From the NCBI GenBank assembly GCA_963762605.1, contig CAVXLJ010000025.1:62001-126000 (forward strand): a DNA stretch of 64,000 nucleotides, given 5' to 3'. Source of the stretch: CAVSRC01 sp963762605 (GTDB lineage: Bacteria > Pseudomonadota > Alphaproteobacteria > Rhizobiales > Kaistiaceae). Below the pieces are notes generated by a model. The model searched no databases. It worked only from the letters and a program-made list of their open reading frames with translations, and was not told the origin of the DNA. This document shows positions 10,797-19,919 of the stretch, one piece after another; the stretch's first letter is position 1; the number at the start of each line of letters is the position of its first letter. Made by a program: the position numbers and the translations under genes.

Positions 10797-12460
10797 CTAC
10801 CAGCCTGTAAGCTCCCGCGCCCTCTGTTGGATAGTCTTTGCTCTCTCCCTCAAGAAGCCGTCGTAGTCATCCTCCAGCCCGGCGGCGTAGGCAGCATCAG
10901 ATATAAGATTCGCCTCAAGCGCCCCCTTCAAATGTTCACCTAGCGCTTGTTCGACATCTTTAAGATAATCCGACGGTGCCCGGTTTGTTATTTTCTTGTT
11001 GCTTGTTGCAGTTAGCATTACGAAATTTGCTAAGAGATTAGCACGCCTTATGGAGATTCCGCGGCTCAAAAGATAGTCCCGTGGAAAGAAGTGATGAAAT
11101 TCTCGTACATTCGCGTAGTGAAGCGCATGATCTATGTCGATGTCCTGTCCCGTAAGCAAATCTATAGGTCGGTTAAAAGCTAGCAGCAGAGATAGTATCT
11201 TCGCGTGCGCGGTATTGAGCCTAAATTGCTGTGTAATCCAAATCCCATCCCCTGTGTCGGTGACTGGCGCCTCTAGTTCTTGGGCTTCTCCGCTCGCGAA
11301 TCTGCTTGCTGCCTCCTGATCGGAAGACATGTTACCGGTGTTCCATCCACCGAAATAACCAGAAACGGCCGTGCGCCAGAACCATCGCTTTAGCTCAAGC
11401 CTCTGCTCTACGTTAGGGATCGGCAATAGACGAAATACCTCCGCCAAAACTACCATCTGATTTGCATAGGGAATGTGTCTATCAGAAGGGATGGACAGAT
11501 CCGTAGCGAGAAAGTCGACAGCACGCATATAAGCGTCTTTAGTTGTTTGAGCCGCTTTAGTTAGTAGTGCCGCATCGTACTTGCGAAGATTATCGATACT
11601 ACCCTCCGAAAATCCGCCACCGGCAGCGGCGGACAGACTTCTCAGTATCACTTTCCGATCAAGACCACCGTAATCCTTCTCAGCGATAGCACTGCGCAAG
11701 CTATCTATTTCGTCAAATAGGTCGAACTTATCACTCCAAGTCGCAGCCCGCATTAAATCTACAATCGTGAGCGGAGTTCCGCGGCTATTAATTCGCTCAA
11801 ATATCGGACCAACATCGTGTATAGACATCTCTAGCAGAGTTACAGTCGCAATCTTGTAATCCTTGAGTCTATCGAACAGGTTTTTGCCTGCGGTTTCGAG
11901 TTGGTCTGAAATCAGCTTCGGATTTTACTCTGTTAAGTTGCGTGAAATACAGAGATGCATCCGGTAACCAGTTGAGCCTAATCTGGTGATTAGGCGGACT
12001 ATCTAGGCTCGTCAGATGAAAGAACTCCCTGCTGCGCAGGTCGTAAGCAAGGTTCCACTGACTATTTGGATCGGGTCCCTTCCAGTACAAGGCACCGCAC
12101 ACAGAAGATAGTCTCTGTTGACCGTCTAGTAGATAATTTACTGGCTAATCGTATGCTTGTTTTCCTATTGTTAAATCGGCAATGCTCCGCTCAGCGTTAA
12201 GTGTTTCTCTACTGCGCCAAAGTAGCACACTTCCGATAGGATAATTACTAGCGATCGAGTTCCCAAAGATCGATAACTTGTTTTTTTGACCAGACGAACT
12301 CCCGTTGAAATTTCGGAAGTATTATGTCGCCGCTAAGTATGCGAGAGGCAAGCTCTTCTACTCTATCGACAGATGGTTGCGGCGCTTTCTGCATTTCGGT
12401 CTTCGTCGGGTCAATCGCCACTATAGCCTCCAATTTTGGCGCATCAGTTCGATGCCGCAA
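10797..12460 (-). pseudogene. DUF262 (GmrSD-like) protein gene, broken
   Basis: The gene reads as a DUF262/HNH protein only if three lesions are repaired. The N-terminal part has LPKFQREFVWSKKQVIDLWE, then SIASNYPIGSVLLWRSRE in another frame (one extra base near 12259). A TAG at 12145-12147 replaces the codon before PVNYLLDGQQRLSSV, which carries the DGQQR motif of DUF262. One extra A in the AAAA run at 11933-11936 separates QLNRV from PKLISDQLETAGKN. The last 343 residues are open and end with an HNH-like FHHFFPRDYLLSRG segment. Intact relatives include type IV restriction (GmrSD) and anti-phage proteins. GC is lower than in the flanks. The start is uncertain (ATG 12394 is an alternative). 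Confidence 0.8.
12406..12423 (+). repeat. 18-bp direct repeat, copy 1
   Basis: TCGGGTCAATCGCCACTA is found here and again at 12779-12796, separated by 355 bases that hold no clear gene. Copy 2 overlaps the stop region of the integrase and copy 1 lies at the start of the DUF262 pseudogene, so the pair may mark a small duplication or recombination joint. Confidence 0.7.
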
Positions 12461-12793
12461 AACGCCGTTAGGTCCCGTTACAACTCCCGCATGGTATCTC
12501 CGCTCTGACTAGCTTTGCCAGCCCTGGTCTAGTCCGGCGCCTGCACGGCGACGAGCTCTCCCGTCTGTGTTTCCGTCTCTTCTCGAAAGATCGCCAAGCC
12601 GCAACCAAAGGCGCGAGGGCACAAATGCTGGCAGGCCGGCCCGCCGCATTCGCGCGGGGCATCCAGGTCACCTCCGCCGCTCCCCGGCGCTCATCGCCAT
12701 GTGAGCCGCTAGGTGCGTTGGTCCCGACCGACAAACGCCGCCAGTAAGTCTCCGAAAGCCTTTTCGCGAATCGACGGTTCGGGTCAATCGCCA
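12461..12793. other. Gene-free spacer between DUF262 pseudogene and integrase
   Basis: About 330 bases with no supported gene. A minus-strand frame at 12468-12824 is open but arginine/alanine-rich and of no known type. The stretch is enclosed by the 18-bp direct repeat. Confidence 0.4.
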
Positions 12794-12796
12794 CTA
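12779..12796 (+). repeat. 18-bp direct repeat, copy 2
   Basis: Second exact copy of the repeat at 12406-12423; it abuts the end of the integrase reading frame (stop at 12794-12796). Confidence 0.7.
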
Positions 12797-14426
12797 GTAC
12801 GGCAGCTTGTGCAGCGCCTCGCACATTCGGCCTAGCGACGGCGGGTCCGTGTATCCGGCAGTGGTGCCGTCAGGTGTATGTCCGACGATGGCCTGAACAA
12901 GATCATGCTCCACCCGCGCTTCCTTAAGCTGCGTAACCACCGTGTGCCGCAGGCTGTGGAAGACGAGTTGGTCCGTCTTGAGGCCAAGCCCTGGAAGAAA
13001 TCTGTCATTGAACCATCGCCCCAGCGTACGGCCATATCCGTTGTTCCGGTCATAGCCGAAGTCGGGAAATAGCCTCGTTGCGCCTTCCCTGCGCATTGCC
13101 TCAACGTATTCAAGCAGGCCAAGCCCTATCAGTCGCTGGTGTATCGGCACCTTGCGAGCCGACGCGTCATTCTTCGTGCGCTTGTTGGGTCCATCGGCAT
13201 TCACGTCGATGTACCAAATCCCATCTTCGCTCCGCACGTCGCTCAGTTCGAGCTGCGCTACCTCGTTAAGCCGAGCGCCGGTGTAGAGGCCGATCAGTGA
13301 ACCCCACTTTCGGGAGTTGGTCGGGATCACGCTGCCAATTGGATGCAGCAGCGCTTCGGTCAGCGTCTTGATTTGATCCAGCGAGAAGCCCGTGCGCGCA
13401 CGCTCCATCCGCTGCTTCTTCCGTCCTGCTGTCATTCCTCGGAACACATTCGAGGACGCGCGCCCCGTCTGTTCAGCCCACTTGAATAGGTCTCCGTACG
13501 TCCGAAGATATTTATAGACCGTGCTGGCGCTTAGCTTTGCTACCCCCTTCGCCTTCGTAGCCTGCGACAACGGAAGCCCCCGTGTCTCTGGGCTTTTGTT
13601 GTGGTGCGCGGGGAGATTTGACAGAAGGCTTTGAACTCGCTCGCGGTCGGCGAATGTCAGCTGGTGAACGTCGGTATCGGACCTAGCATTTGATGCAGGA
13701 GCGCGAACTGTCGTCTCCTCTCGCGCGCTGTCTTCTCAGTCCATGACTTGCCGTTGATCCGGTCAGCGACATAGCTGCCAGTAAGCTCGCGAAGCGTGAT
13801 GCGTGCCGCGACCGCCGAAGCCGGTAACGCGATTTCGGAAACTCGATCTTGGGCAAACGTGTACGTGTCGAGTGTCGGTCAAAAGCCAAAAGCTCCGTGT
13901 TGTAGTCACGGTAGCCCTGCATGAACTCTCGACGGAGCGTCTTGTAGTCGTCGCTGCCCTCGGCCAGTGCAAGGCCGTGCTTCCTCATGAACCCGCGAAT
14001 GACAGCAGTTACGTCTTCGTGGCCAGGCAGAGGATGGCCCGTTGTCATCGCAGTCTGAGCGGCGGCGTCGCTCTTCGCATGTTTTGCGATGTCGGCTTCT
14101 GTTAGCCGGCCACGCTCCAAAATTTGCGCCTTCTTGTCGGCCAGTAACTTCGCGAAGTGCCTCTGCACCACCCGCCGCATTTCCTCGTACCGCATTCCCT
14201 GCAAAGCTCCGCTCGCCAGCAATCGTTCTGCGGCGTAGCTCAATATCCGCGCAAGGTACAATGCGAACTTCGGATCACGGGTCTGTAGTGACACCTTGAC
14301 ACTGGACGGCCTGCGGATGGGATGCCGTGTCTTCGGTACGGGCCAACGGAAGTAGAAGATGCGGTGCCGGGATAGGGCCAGAAATGTTGGATTGCGCACG
14401 GTAAATGGCTCACTTGAATGTTCCAC
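12794..14426 (-). pseudogene. Tyrosine site-specific integrase, broken by two frameshifts
   Basis: The C-terminal catalytic half is open from about 13735 to 12794 and carries all expected residues: Arg in YTGARLNEVAQ, Lys in KNDASARKVPIH, HxxR in FHSLRHT, His in VGH and the nucleophile Tyr in AGYTD. The N-terminal half (from 14426) holds the arm and core-binding region (RHRIFYFRWPVPKT, SLQTRDPKFALYLAR). The frames join only if two indels are repaired: one near 13826-13833, then TLRELTGSYVADRINGKSW in a third frame, and a two-base excess near 13714-13722 before EETTVRAPA. The gene sits 40 bases from tRNA-Ala, as expected for the integrase that inserted the island. The catalytic fragment alone lacks the arm-binding domain. 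Confidence 0.85.
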
Positions 14427-14466
14427 CGGCGAACATCAAGGGCTAAGGCTTTGAGATTGCAGGGCT

Positions 14467-14542
<76 letters not shown>

Positions 14543-14752
14543 ATCAATTGCGCCCTGGCGGCTGGAACGAACTCCTCGCCGGGCCGGCGCCATTTAGGGT
14601 TTCGCGCTTCCGCCTGTCAAGAATGCCGCAGCAACCCGAAATCCGCAGAGAACGCCGGGGTTGCGGCGGCTCGGGTCCGGCCTTAAATCAGGGCGTCTTC
14701 CGCGCCGGGGCCCCGGATCTGCCCGCGGCGGCCACGTGATGCGGGTGCACCG

Positions 14753-15043
14753 ATGAATTCCCTCCTTTCGATAATCCTGCTTGTTGCCCGCCTTTATATT
14801 TATGTGCTGATCGCCGCCGCCGTCCTGTCGTGGCTGATCGCTTTCAACGTGGTCAACACCCGCAACCAGCTCGTCGCCATGATCGCCGACGCCCTGTGGC
14901 GGCTGACCGAGCCGGTCCTGCGCCCGATACGCAATATCCTGCCGAATATGGGCGGACTCGATCTGTCACCGGTGGTGGTGATCCTGATTCTCATCTTCGT
15001 CATGAACCTGATTGCCCGTTTCCAGTACGGGCTTCCCCTCTGA
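14753..15043 (+). CDS. YggT family membrane protein
   Basis: A 96-residue integral membrane protein with two YggT repeats: helix 1 (SIILLVARLYIYVLIAAAVLSWL, residues ~5-27) and helix 2 (LSPVVVILILIFVMNLIARF, ~71-90), joined by the conserved TEPVLRPIRNILPNMGGLDLSP loop. The family is often next to DUF167 and is linked to osmotic stress or cell-division functions, though its biochemical role is unsettled. The DUF167 gene follows after 10 bases, so the two are probably cotranscribed. Confidence 0.9.
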   Translation: MNSLLSIILLVARLYIYVLIAAAVLSWLIAFNVVNTRNQLVAMIADALWRLTEPVLRPIRNILPNMGGLDLSPVVVILILIFVMNLIARFQYGLPL

Positions 15044-15053
15044 AGCTGCCCTC

Positions 15054-15368
15054 ATGTCGTGCTACCGCGTCGAGCCTGGAGGGATCGTGCTCACCGTCAG
15101 GCTGACGCCGCGCGCCGACCGCGACGCAGTCGGCGGCACCGGCGTTCTCGCCGACGGACGGATGGTGGCCCAGGTGCGCGTGCGCGCGGTTCCGGAGAAC
15201 GGCGCCGCCAACAAGGCGTTGATCGCACTTCTCGCCAAGCTCTTCCATCAGCCGAAATCGGCAATCGAACTGGTCAGCGGAGCAAGCGCACGGGTGAAAC
15301 AGGTGCGTATCGCCGGCGCTTCGGCCGATCTCGTGCCAATTGTCGAATCGTGGTCCGCGGGAAAGTAG
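15054..15368 (+). CDS. DUF167 (YggU) family protein
   Basis: A 104-residue cytoplasmic protein of the DUF167 family. The diagnostic pattern is LTVRLTPRADRDAVGG, then VRVRAVPENGAANKALIALLAKLF and IELVSGASARVKQVRI. ATG 15054 gives the usual family start; the frame is open upstream into yggT. Position directly after yggT is the common arrangement. The function is unknown. Confidence 0.9.
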   Translation: MSCYRVEPGGIVLTVRLTPRADRDAVGGTGVLADGRMVAQVRVRAVPENGAANKALIALLAKLFHQPKSAIELVSGASARVKQVRIAGASADLVPIVESWSAGK

Positions 15369-15369
15369 T

Positions 15370-15891
15370 CTAGCCGCTGGCGGCGCGGCCCCAGGCGAAG
15401 GCGATCTTGGTCAGCGCCACCTCGCCGAACCGCTCGTTGGCGCGTGCCACCCGGCGCCCGCCGGCATTGCGGTAGAAGCGACACGCATTGTCGTTGTCGG
15501 CCAGCGCCCACACCACGACCGTATCGAAACCGAAACGGGCAAGCTCGCGGCGCGCCGCCAGGAACAGCCGCGTGCCCAGCCCGATGCCCTGATATTCCGG
15601 CTTGATGTAGATCTCGTAGATCTCGCCCTTCTGGACAAGATTGCGCGCCCGGTTGGGCCCGAAGGTGGCGTAGCCGCACACCGCACCGCCCACCTCAAGC
15701 ACCAGGATCGCGGTTCCGCGGCGAATGGCCCGGTCCCACCACTGCGGACCACGGCGGGCGATGATCCGGTTCAGCTCCCTGGCCGGGATCATGCCGTCAT
15801 AGGCGTTGCGCCAGGCCGCGTCGTGCACCTCCGTGATGCCTTCCGCATCGCGGACTTCAGCGCGTCTGACTCCAATGACGAGCGTGCTCAT
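15370..15891 (-). CDS. GNAT family N-acetyltransferase
   Basis: A 173-residue single-domain acetyltransferase. It begins VRRAEVRDAEGITEVHDAAW (beta1/alpha1 of GNAT) and contains the acetyl-CoA-binding motif A as EIYIKPEYQGIGLGTRLFLA (Q-x-x-G-x-G/A), then NDNACRFYRNAGGR. ATG 15891 is preferred because upstream codons have no family similarity. The gene is convergent with DUF167, one base apart. The substrate is unknown. Confidence 0.85.
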   Translation of the reverse strand: MSTLVIGVRRAEVRDAEGITEVHDAAWRNAYDGMIPARELNRIIARRGPQWWDRAIRRGTAILVLEVGGAVCGYATFGPNRARNLVQKGEIYEIYIKPEYQGIGLGTRLFLAARRELARFGFDTVVVWALADNDNACRFYRNAGGRRVARANERFGEVALTKIAFAWGRAASG

Positions 15892-16022
15892 GAGGAGAAT
15901 GTTATCACCGCCCACGACGCTGCAAAGACCATTAGCGCGCCAGGCGAGAGGATTTTTCGGGCGGTGTTGCAGCACTGCTGCTTGACGGAGCGGCCGCTGT
16001 CGTTGCAGCATTTCCGATTGTC

Positions 16023-17843
16023 TCAGGCGGCCCCGGCGCGATAGGCCCGCTTGCGGTCGTTGGGGTCGAGCAGGCGCTTGCGCAGGCGGATCGCCTTGGG
16101 TGTCACCTCGACCAGCTCGTCATCGTCGATATAGGCGAGTGCCTTTTCCAGCGTCATCTTGAGCGGCGGCGTCAACCGCACCGCCTCGTCCTTGCCGGCG
16201 GCGCGGACGTTGGTGAGCTGCTTGCCCTTGAGCACGTTGATCTCGAGGTCGTTGCCGCGCGTGTGCTCGCCCACGACCATGCCGCGATAGACCTTGGCGC
16301 CGGGCTCGATCATCATCGGCCCGCGATCCTCCAGCTTCCACATGGCATAGGCCACCGCCTCGCCGGCATCGTTGGACAGGAGCACGCCATTGCGCCGGCC
16401 GGGAATGTCGCCCTTGTATTCGGCATAGGAATGGAACACGCGGTTCATCACCGCCGTGCCGCGCGTATCGGTCAGCAGTTCGCCCTGATAGCCGATGAGG
16501 CCGCGCGTCGGCGCGGCGAAGACCAGGCGCAGCCGCCCGCCGCCCGATGGCTTCATCTCCAGCATCTCTGCCTTGCGCTGGCTCAGCTTGTCGATGACGA
16601 TGCCGGAGTGCTCCTCGTCGACGTCGATTACCACTTCCTCGATCGGCTCCATCAGCTTGCCGGTCGCCGGATCGGTCCGGAAGACCACCTTGGGCCGCGA
16701 CACGCCCAGTTCGAAGCCCTCGCGCCGCATGGTCTCGATGAGGATGGCAAGCTGCAGTTCGCCGCGGCCGGAGACCACATAGGCGTCTGAATTGGGCGCC
16801 GCCACCACGCGCAGCGCCACATTGCCTTCAGCCTCCTTGAACAGGCGCTCGCGGATGACGCGGCTTTGCACCTTGTCCCCTTCGGTGCCGGCCAGCGGCG
16901 AATCGTTGACCAGGAAGGTCATCGACAGTGTCGGCGGGTCGATCGGCTGGGCATGCAGCGGATCGGTCACTTCCGGCGCGCACAGCGTATCGGCAACGTT
17001 GAACGTCGGCAGGCCGGCGACAGCAACGATATCGCCCGCCTCGGCCACGTCGATCGGCGTCCGTTCGATGCCGCGGAAGGCGAGGATCTTGGAGACGCGT
17101 CCGGTCTCGACCAGTTTGCCCGTGTGGTCGAGCACCTTGACCGGCTGGTTGGGCGAGATCGACCCGGCAAAGACGCGGCCGGTGATCAGACGGCCGAGAT
17201 AGGGATTGGCCTCGATCAGCGTGCCCAGCATGCGGAAGGCCCCGCCCTCGATCTTCGGCTGCGGCACGTGCTTCAGGATCAGCTCGAACAGTGGCGTCAT
17301 GCCCTCGTCCACCGGCCCCTCGGGCGAGGGTCCCATCCAGCCATATTTCGCCGAGCCATAGATGATCGGGAAATCGAGCTGCTCCTCGCTGGCGTCGAGC
17401 GCCGCGAACAGGTCGAAGACCTCGTTGACCACCTGCTCCGCCCGCGCGTCCGGCCGGTCCACCTTGTTGATGCACACGATCGGCTTGAGGCCGATCTTGA
17501 GCGCCTTGCCGACCACGAACTTGGTCTGCGGCAGCGGCCCTTCCGCCGCATCGACCAGGACGATGGCGCCGTCGACCATCGACAGGATGCGCTCCACCTC
17601 GCCGCCGAAGTCGGCGTGGCCGGGCGTGTCGACGATGTTGATGCGGGTGCCGTGCCACAGCACCGAGGTCGCCTTGGCCAGGATGGTGATGCCGCGCTCT
17701 CGTTCCAGGTCGTTGGAATCCATGACCCGCTCGGCCACCCGCTGGTTTTCTCGGAAGGCGCCGGCCTGCTGTAGCAGGCGGTCGACGAGCGTCGTCTTGC
17801 CGTGGTCGACATGAGCGATGATGGCGATGTTGCGGAGAGACAT
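16023..17843 (-). CDS. typA: Translational GTPase TypA/BipA
   Basis: A 606-residue ribosome-binding GTPase of the EF-G superfamily. The G motifs are visible: AHVDHGKTTL (G1, residue ~10), RERGITI (G2 region), DTPGHADF (G3), NKVDRPDA (G4) and GSAKYGW (G5). Domains II, III and V follow, with the TypA-specific C-terminal part (GRRNGVLLS, RGMVVGEHTRGNDLEINV). The length is normal. It acts on ribosomes under stress or low temperature and in 50S assembly. It stands alone, with about 200 non-coding bases upstream. Confidence 0.97.
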   Translation of the reverse strand: MSLRNIAIIAHVDHGKTTLVDRLLQQAGAFRENQRVAERVMDSNDLERERGITILAKATSVLWHGTRINIVDTPGHADFGGEVERILSMVDGAIVLVDAAEGPLPQTKFVVGKALKIGLKPIVCINKVDRPDARAEQVVNEVFDLFAALDASEEQLDFPIIYGSAKYGWMGPSPEGPVDEGMTPLFELILKHVPQPKIEGGAFRMLGTLIEANPYLGRLITGRVFAGSISPNQPVKVLDHTGKLVETGRVSKILAFRGIERTPIDVAEAGDIVAVAGLPTFNVADTLCAPEVTDPLHAQPIDPPTLSMTFLVNDSPLAGTEGDKVQSRVIRERLFKEAEGNVALRVVAAPNSDAYVVSGRGELQLAILIETMRREGFELGVSRPKVVFRTDPATGKLMEPIEEVVIDVDEEHSGIVIDKLSQRKAEMLEMKPSGGGRLRLVFAAPTRGLIGYQGELLTDTRGTAVMNRVFHSYAEYKGDIPGRRNGVLLSNDAGEAVAYAMWKLEDRGPMMIEPGAKVYRGMVVGEHTRGNDLEINVLKGKQLTNVRAAGKDEAVRLTPPLKMTLEKALAYIDDDELVEVTPKAIRLRKRLLDPNDRKRAYRAGAA

Positions 17844-18044
17844 GATTCACCAAAAAAGGGCGCCGGCCGGCCGCCGCGCCCGAGGAACAGGCTTGTCGGC
17901 GGTGCCGTGCCTGTGTTGCGGCGCAATATAGTGAGCCCGGCGACAAACGCAAACCGGTCACCATGAACCTTCAAAAGCTGGTGCTTTGTCGGCCGCTGTG
18001 GCCTAGAAGGTCCATATTGTCGCACCCCTTCCGGGACTGATTGC

Positions 18045-19892
18045 ATGCGTCCGCCGCCGCGAAAACTGACGGTCCTCGCATCGTTTGACGTGGCTGGCTA
18101 TACCCGGCTGGTCGAGCGGGACGAACGCGGCACGCTGACCGAACTGGCCAAGATCCGCCGACGAACGCTGCGACCGACGCTCGCCGCCCATGGCGGCAAC
18201 CTGTTCAAGACCATGGGCGATGGTGGCCTGGTCGAGTTCCCCAATGTCGAGGACAGCGTCCGCTGGGCGATCGCCTTCCAGGTGGCCATGGCCGACCGCA
18301 ACGCCGGCCACGGGAGCGCGGCGGCGATCCAGGTCCGCCTCGGAATCGCGCTGGCCGACGTCTTCGTCCACGGCAACGACCGCTTCGGCGCCGCCGTCGG
18401 CTTCGTTGTCCGCTTGCAGCAGGCGGCGCCGCCCGGCGGCATTGCCATCACCCATTCCGTTCGCTGGCAACTGGCCAGGGACCTGGCGCAGACCTTCGCC
18501 CATATCGAGCGCGTCACCTTGAAGGGCATCGACGAGCCGATGGAGATCTGGGTATGGACACCGGCCGGCCGCGATCCCAACGCCTCGACCGGTCGTTACG
18601 GCCGCCAGATCCCGGACCACGAGCGGCCGGCCCGCGCCGCCGCACCGATCGCCGCGCCGCCGCCCGAACCGCCCTCGGGTCATCCCTCAATCGCCGTGCT
18701 TCCCTTCGACAACATGTCAGGCGATCCCACCGCCACCGCCATGGCCGACGGTCTGGTCGAGGAAATCACCGCAACGCTGTCGCGCATCCGCGACTTCACT
18801 GTCATCGCGCGCAACTCCGCCTATGCCGCCTATCGCGACAGGACCCGGGATCTGCGCGAGGTTTCGCGCGACCTCGGCGTGCGCTACGTGCTCGAAGGCA
18901 GCCTGCGCAAGGCCGGCGACCGCGTGCGCGTCACCGCCCAGCTCATCGACGGCGGCAGCGGCGCGCACATCTGGGCCAACTCCTACGACGGCGTCGTCGA
19001 CAACATCTTCGACTTCGAGGACCAGATCGCCGAGCGCGTCGCCGGTGCGCTGCACCCTTCCATCCGCGCCGCCGAGATCGAGCAGGCGCGGCGCAAGCGG
19101 CCCGACAGCGTCGCCGCCTACGACCTCGTGCTGCGCGCCTTGCCGCACCTGTGGAGCCACCGCGCCGAGGACAACGCCGAAGCCATCCGCCTGCTCGACG
19201 AGGCCCACCGCATCGACCCCGGTTATGGCCGCGCCTCCGCCTTCGCCGCCTGGGCACGCGCCCAGCAGGTTGTCTACAACTGGGCCGACGACATCGAGCG
19301 CATGCGTACCGAAGGCGACCGCCTGATCGCGCTTGCCGCCGATACCGTCAACGACGACCCGACGGCGCTCTGCGCCCTGTCGACGGCAACCATGCTGCTG
19401 TTCGGCGATCTCGACCGCGCCCAGAGCTTCATCGATCGCGCGCTGATGCTCGACCCCAACCATGCCTGGGGCTGGACGCGCCGCGGCTTCTTGCATGTCT
19501 ATCGCGGCGAGGCCGACGCCGGCACCGCCTGCTTCGAGCGCGCCATCCGCTTGAGCCCGCTCGATCCGTTCAGCTTCAACTGCACCATCGGGCTGGGGCT
19601 CGCCCGCTTCGCCGCCGGCCATCCGGAAGAAGCAATCGAGTGGACGCGGCGGGCGATGCGCGAGAAGGTCGGTCTGACCTGGGCCTATCGCGATCTTGCC
19701 ACCTTCCTCGCCGCGGCCGGCAGGATCGACGAAGCCAAGGTCGCCGCCCGGCGCCTGTGCGAGACCCACCCGCATGTGACGGTGGCCGAGGTCGCCGATG
19801 CGCTCCACTTCATGGAGCCGAAGCTGCTCGCCCGCTATCTCGACGGACTGCGCCAGGCCGGCCTGCCCGAAGGCGCGCCCGGCACGTCCTGA
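18045..19892 (+). CDS. Class III adenylate/guanylate cyclase-like protein with TolB-like and TPR domains
   Basis: A 615-residue protein with three parts. Residues ~1-170 are a class III nucleotide cyclase domain with metal-binding Asp15 (ASFDVAGYTRL) and Asp59 (FKTMGDGGLVEF). Residues ~205-340 match the TolB-like amino-terminal domain common in such fusions (PSIAVLPFDNMSGDP, VRYVLEGSLRKAGDRVRV). Residues ~350-610 are tetratricopeptide-like helices (EAIRLLDEAHRIDPGYG, AQSFIDRALMLDPNHAWGW). No transmembrane segment or signal peptide is obvious. The architecture is frequent in rhizobia; it probably makes cAMP or cGMP in response to a protein partner. It is a single-gene unit. Confidence 0.85.
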   Translation: MRPPPRKLTVLASFDVAGYTRLVERDERGTLTELAKIRRRTLRPTLAAHGGNLFKTMGDGGLVEFPNVEDSVRWAIAFQVAMADRNAGHGSAAAIQVRLGIALADVFVHGNDRFGAAVGFVVRLQQAAPPGGIAITHSVRWQLARDLAQTFAHIERVTLKGIDEPMEIWVWTPAGRDPNASTGRYGRQIPDHERPARAAAPIAAPPPEPPSGHPSIAVLPFDNMSGDPTATAMADGLVEEITATLSRIRDFTVIARNSAYAAYRDRTRDLREVSRDLGVRYVLEGSLRKAGDRVRVTAQLIDGGSGAHIWANSYDGVVDNIFDFEDQIAERVAGALHPSIRAAEIEQARRKRPDSVAAYDLVLRALPHLWSHRAEDNAEAIRLLDEAHRIDPGYGRASAFAAWARAQQVVYNWADDIERMRTEGDRLIALAADTVNDDPTALCALSTATMLLFGDLDRAQSFIDRALMLDPNHAWGWTRRGFLHVYRGEADAGTACFERAIRLSPLDPFSFNCTIGLGLARFAAGHPEEAIEWTRRAMREKVGLTWAYRDLATFLAAAGRIDEAKVAARRLCETHPHVTVAEVADALHFMEPKLLARYLDGLRQAGLPEGAPGTS

Positions 19893-19919
19893 TCGCACGG
19901 CTGTCCGTTCAGTCGGGGC

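Noticed and set aside
12468..12824. 118-codon minus-strand frame between integrase and DUF262
   Set aside because: Composition is Arg/Ala-rich with no domain; the segment is enclosed by an 18-bp direct repeat and looks like a rearrangement product.
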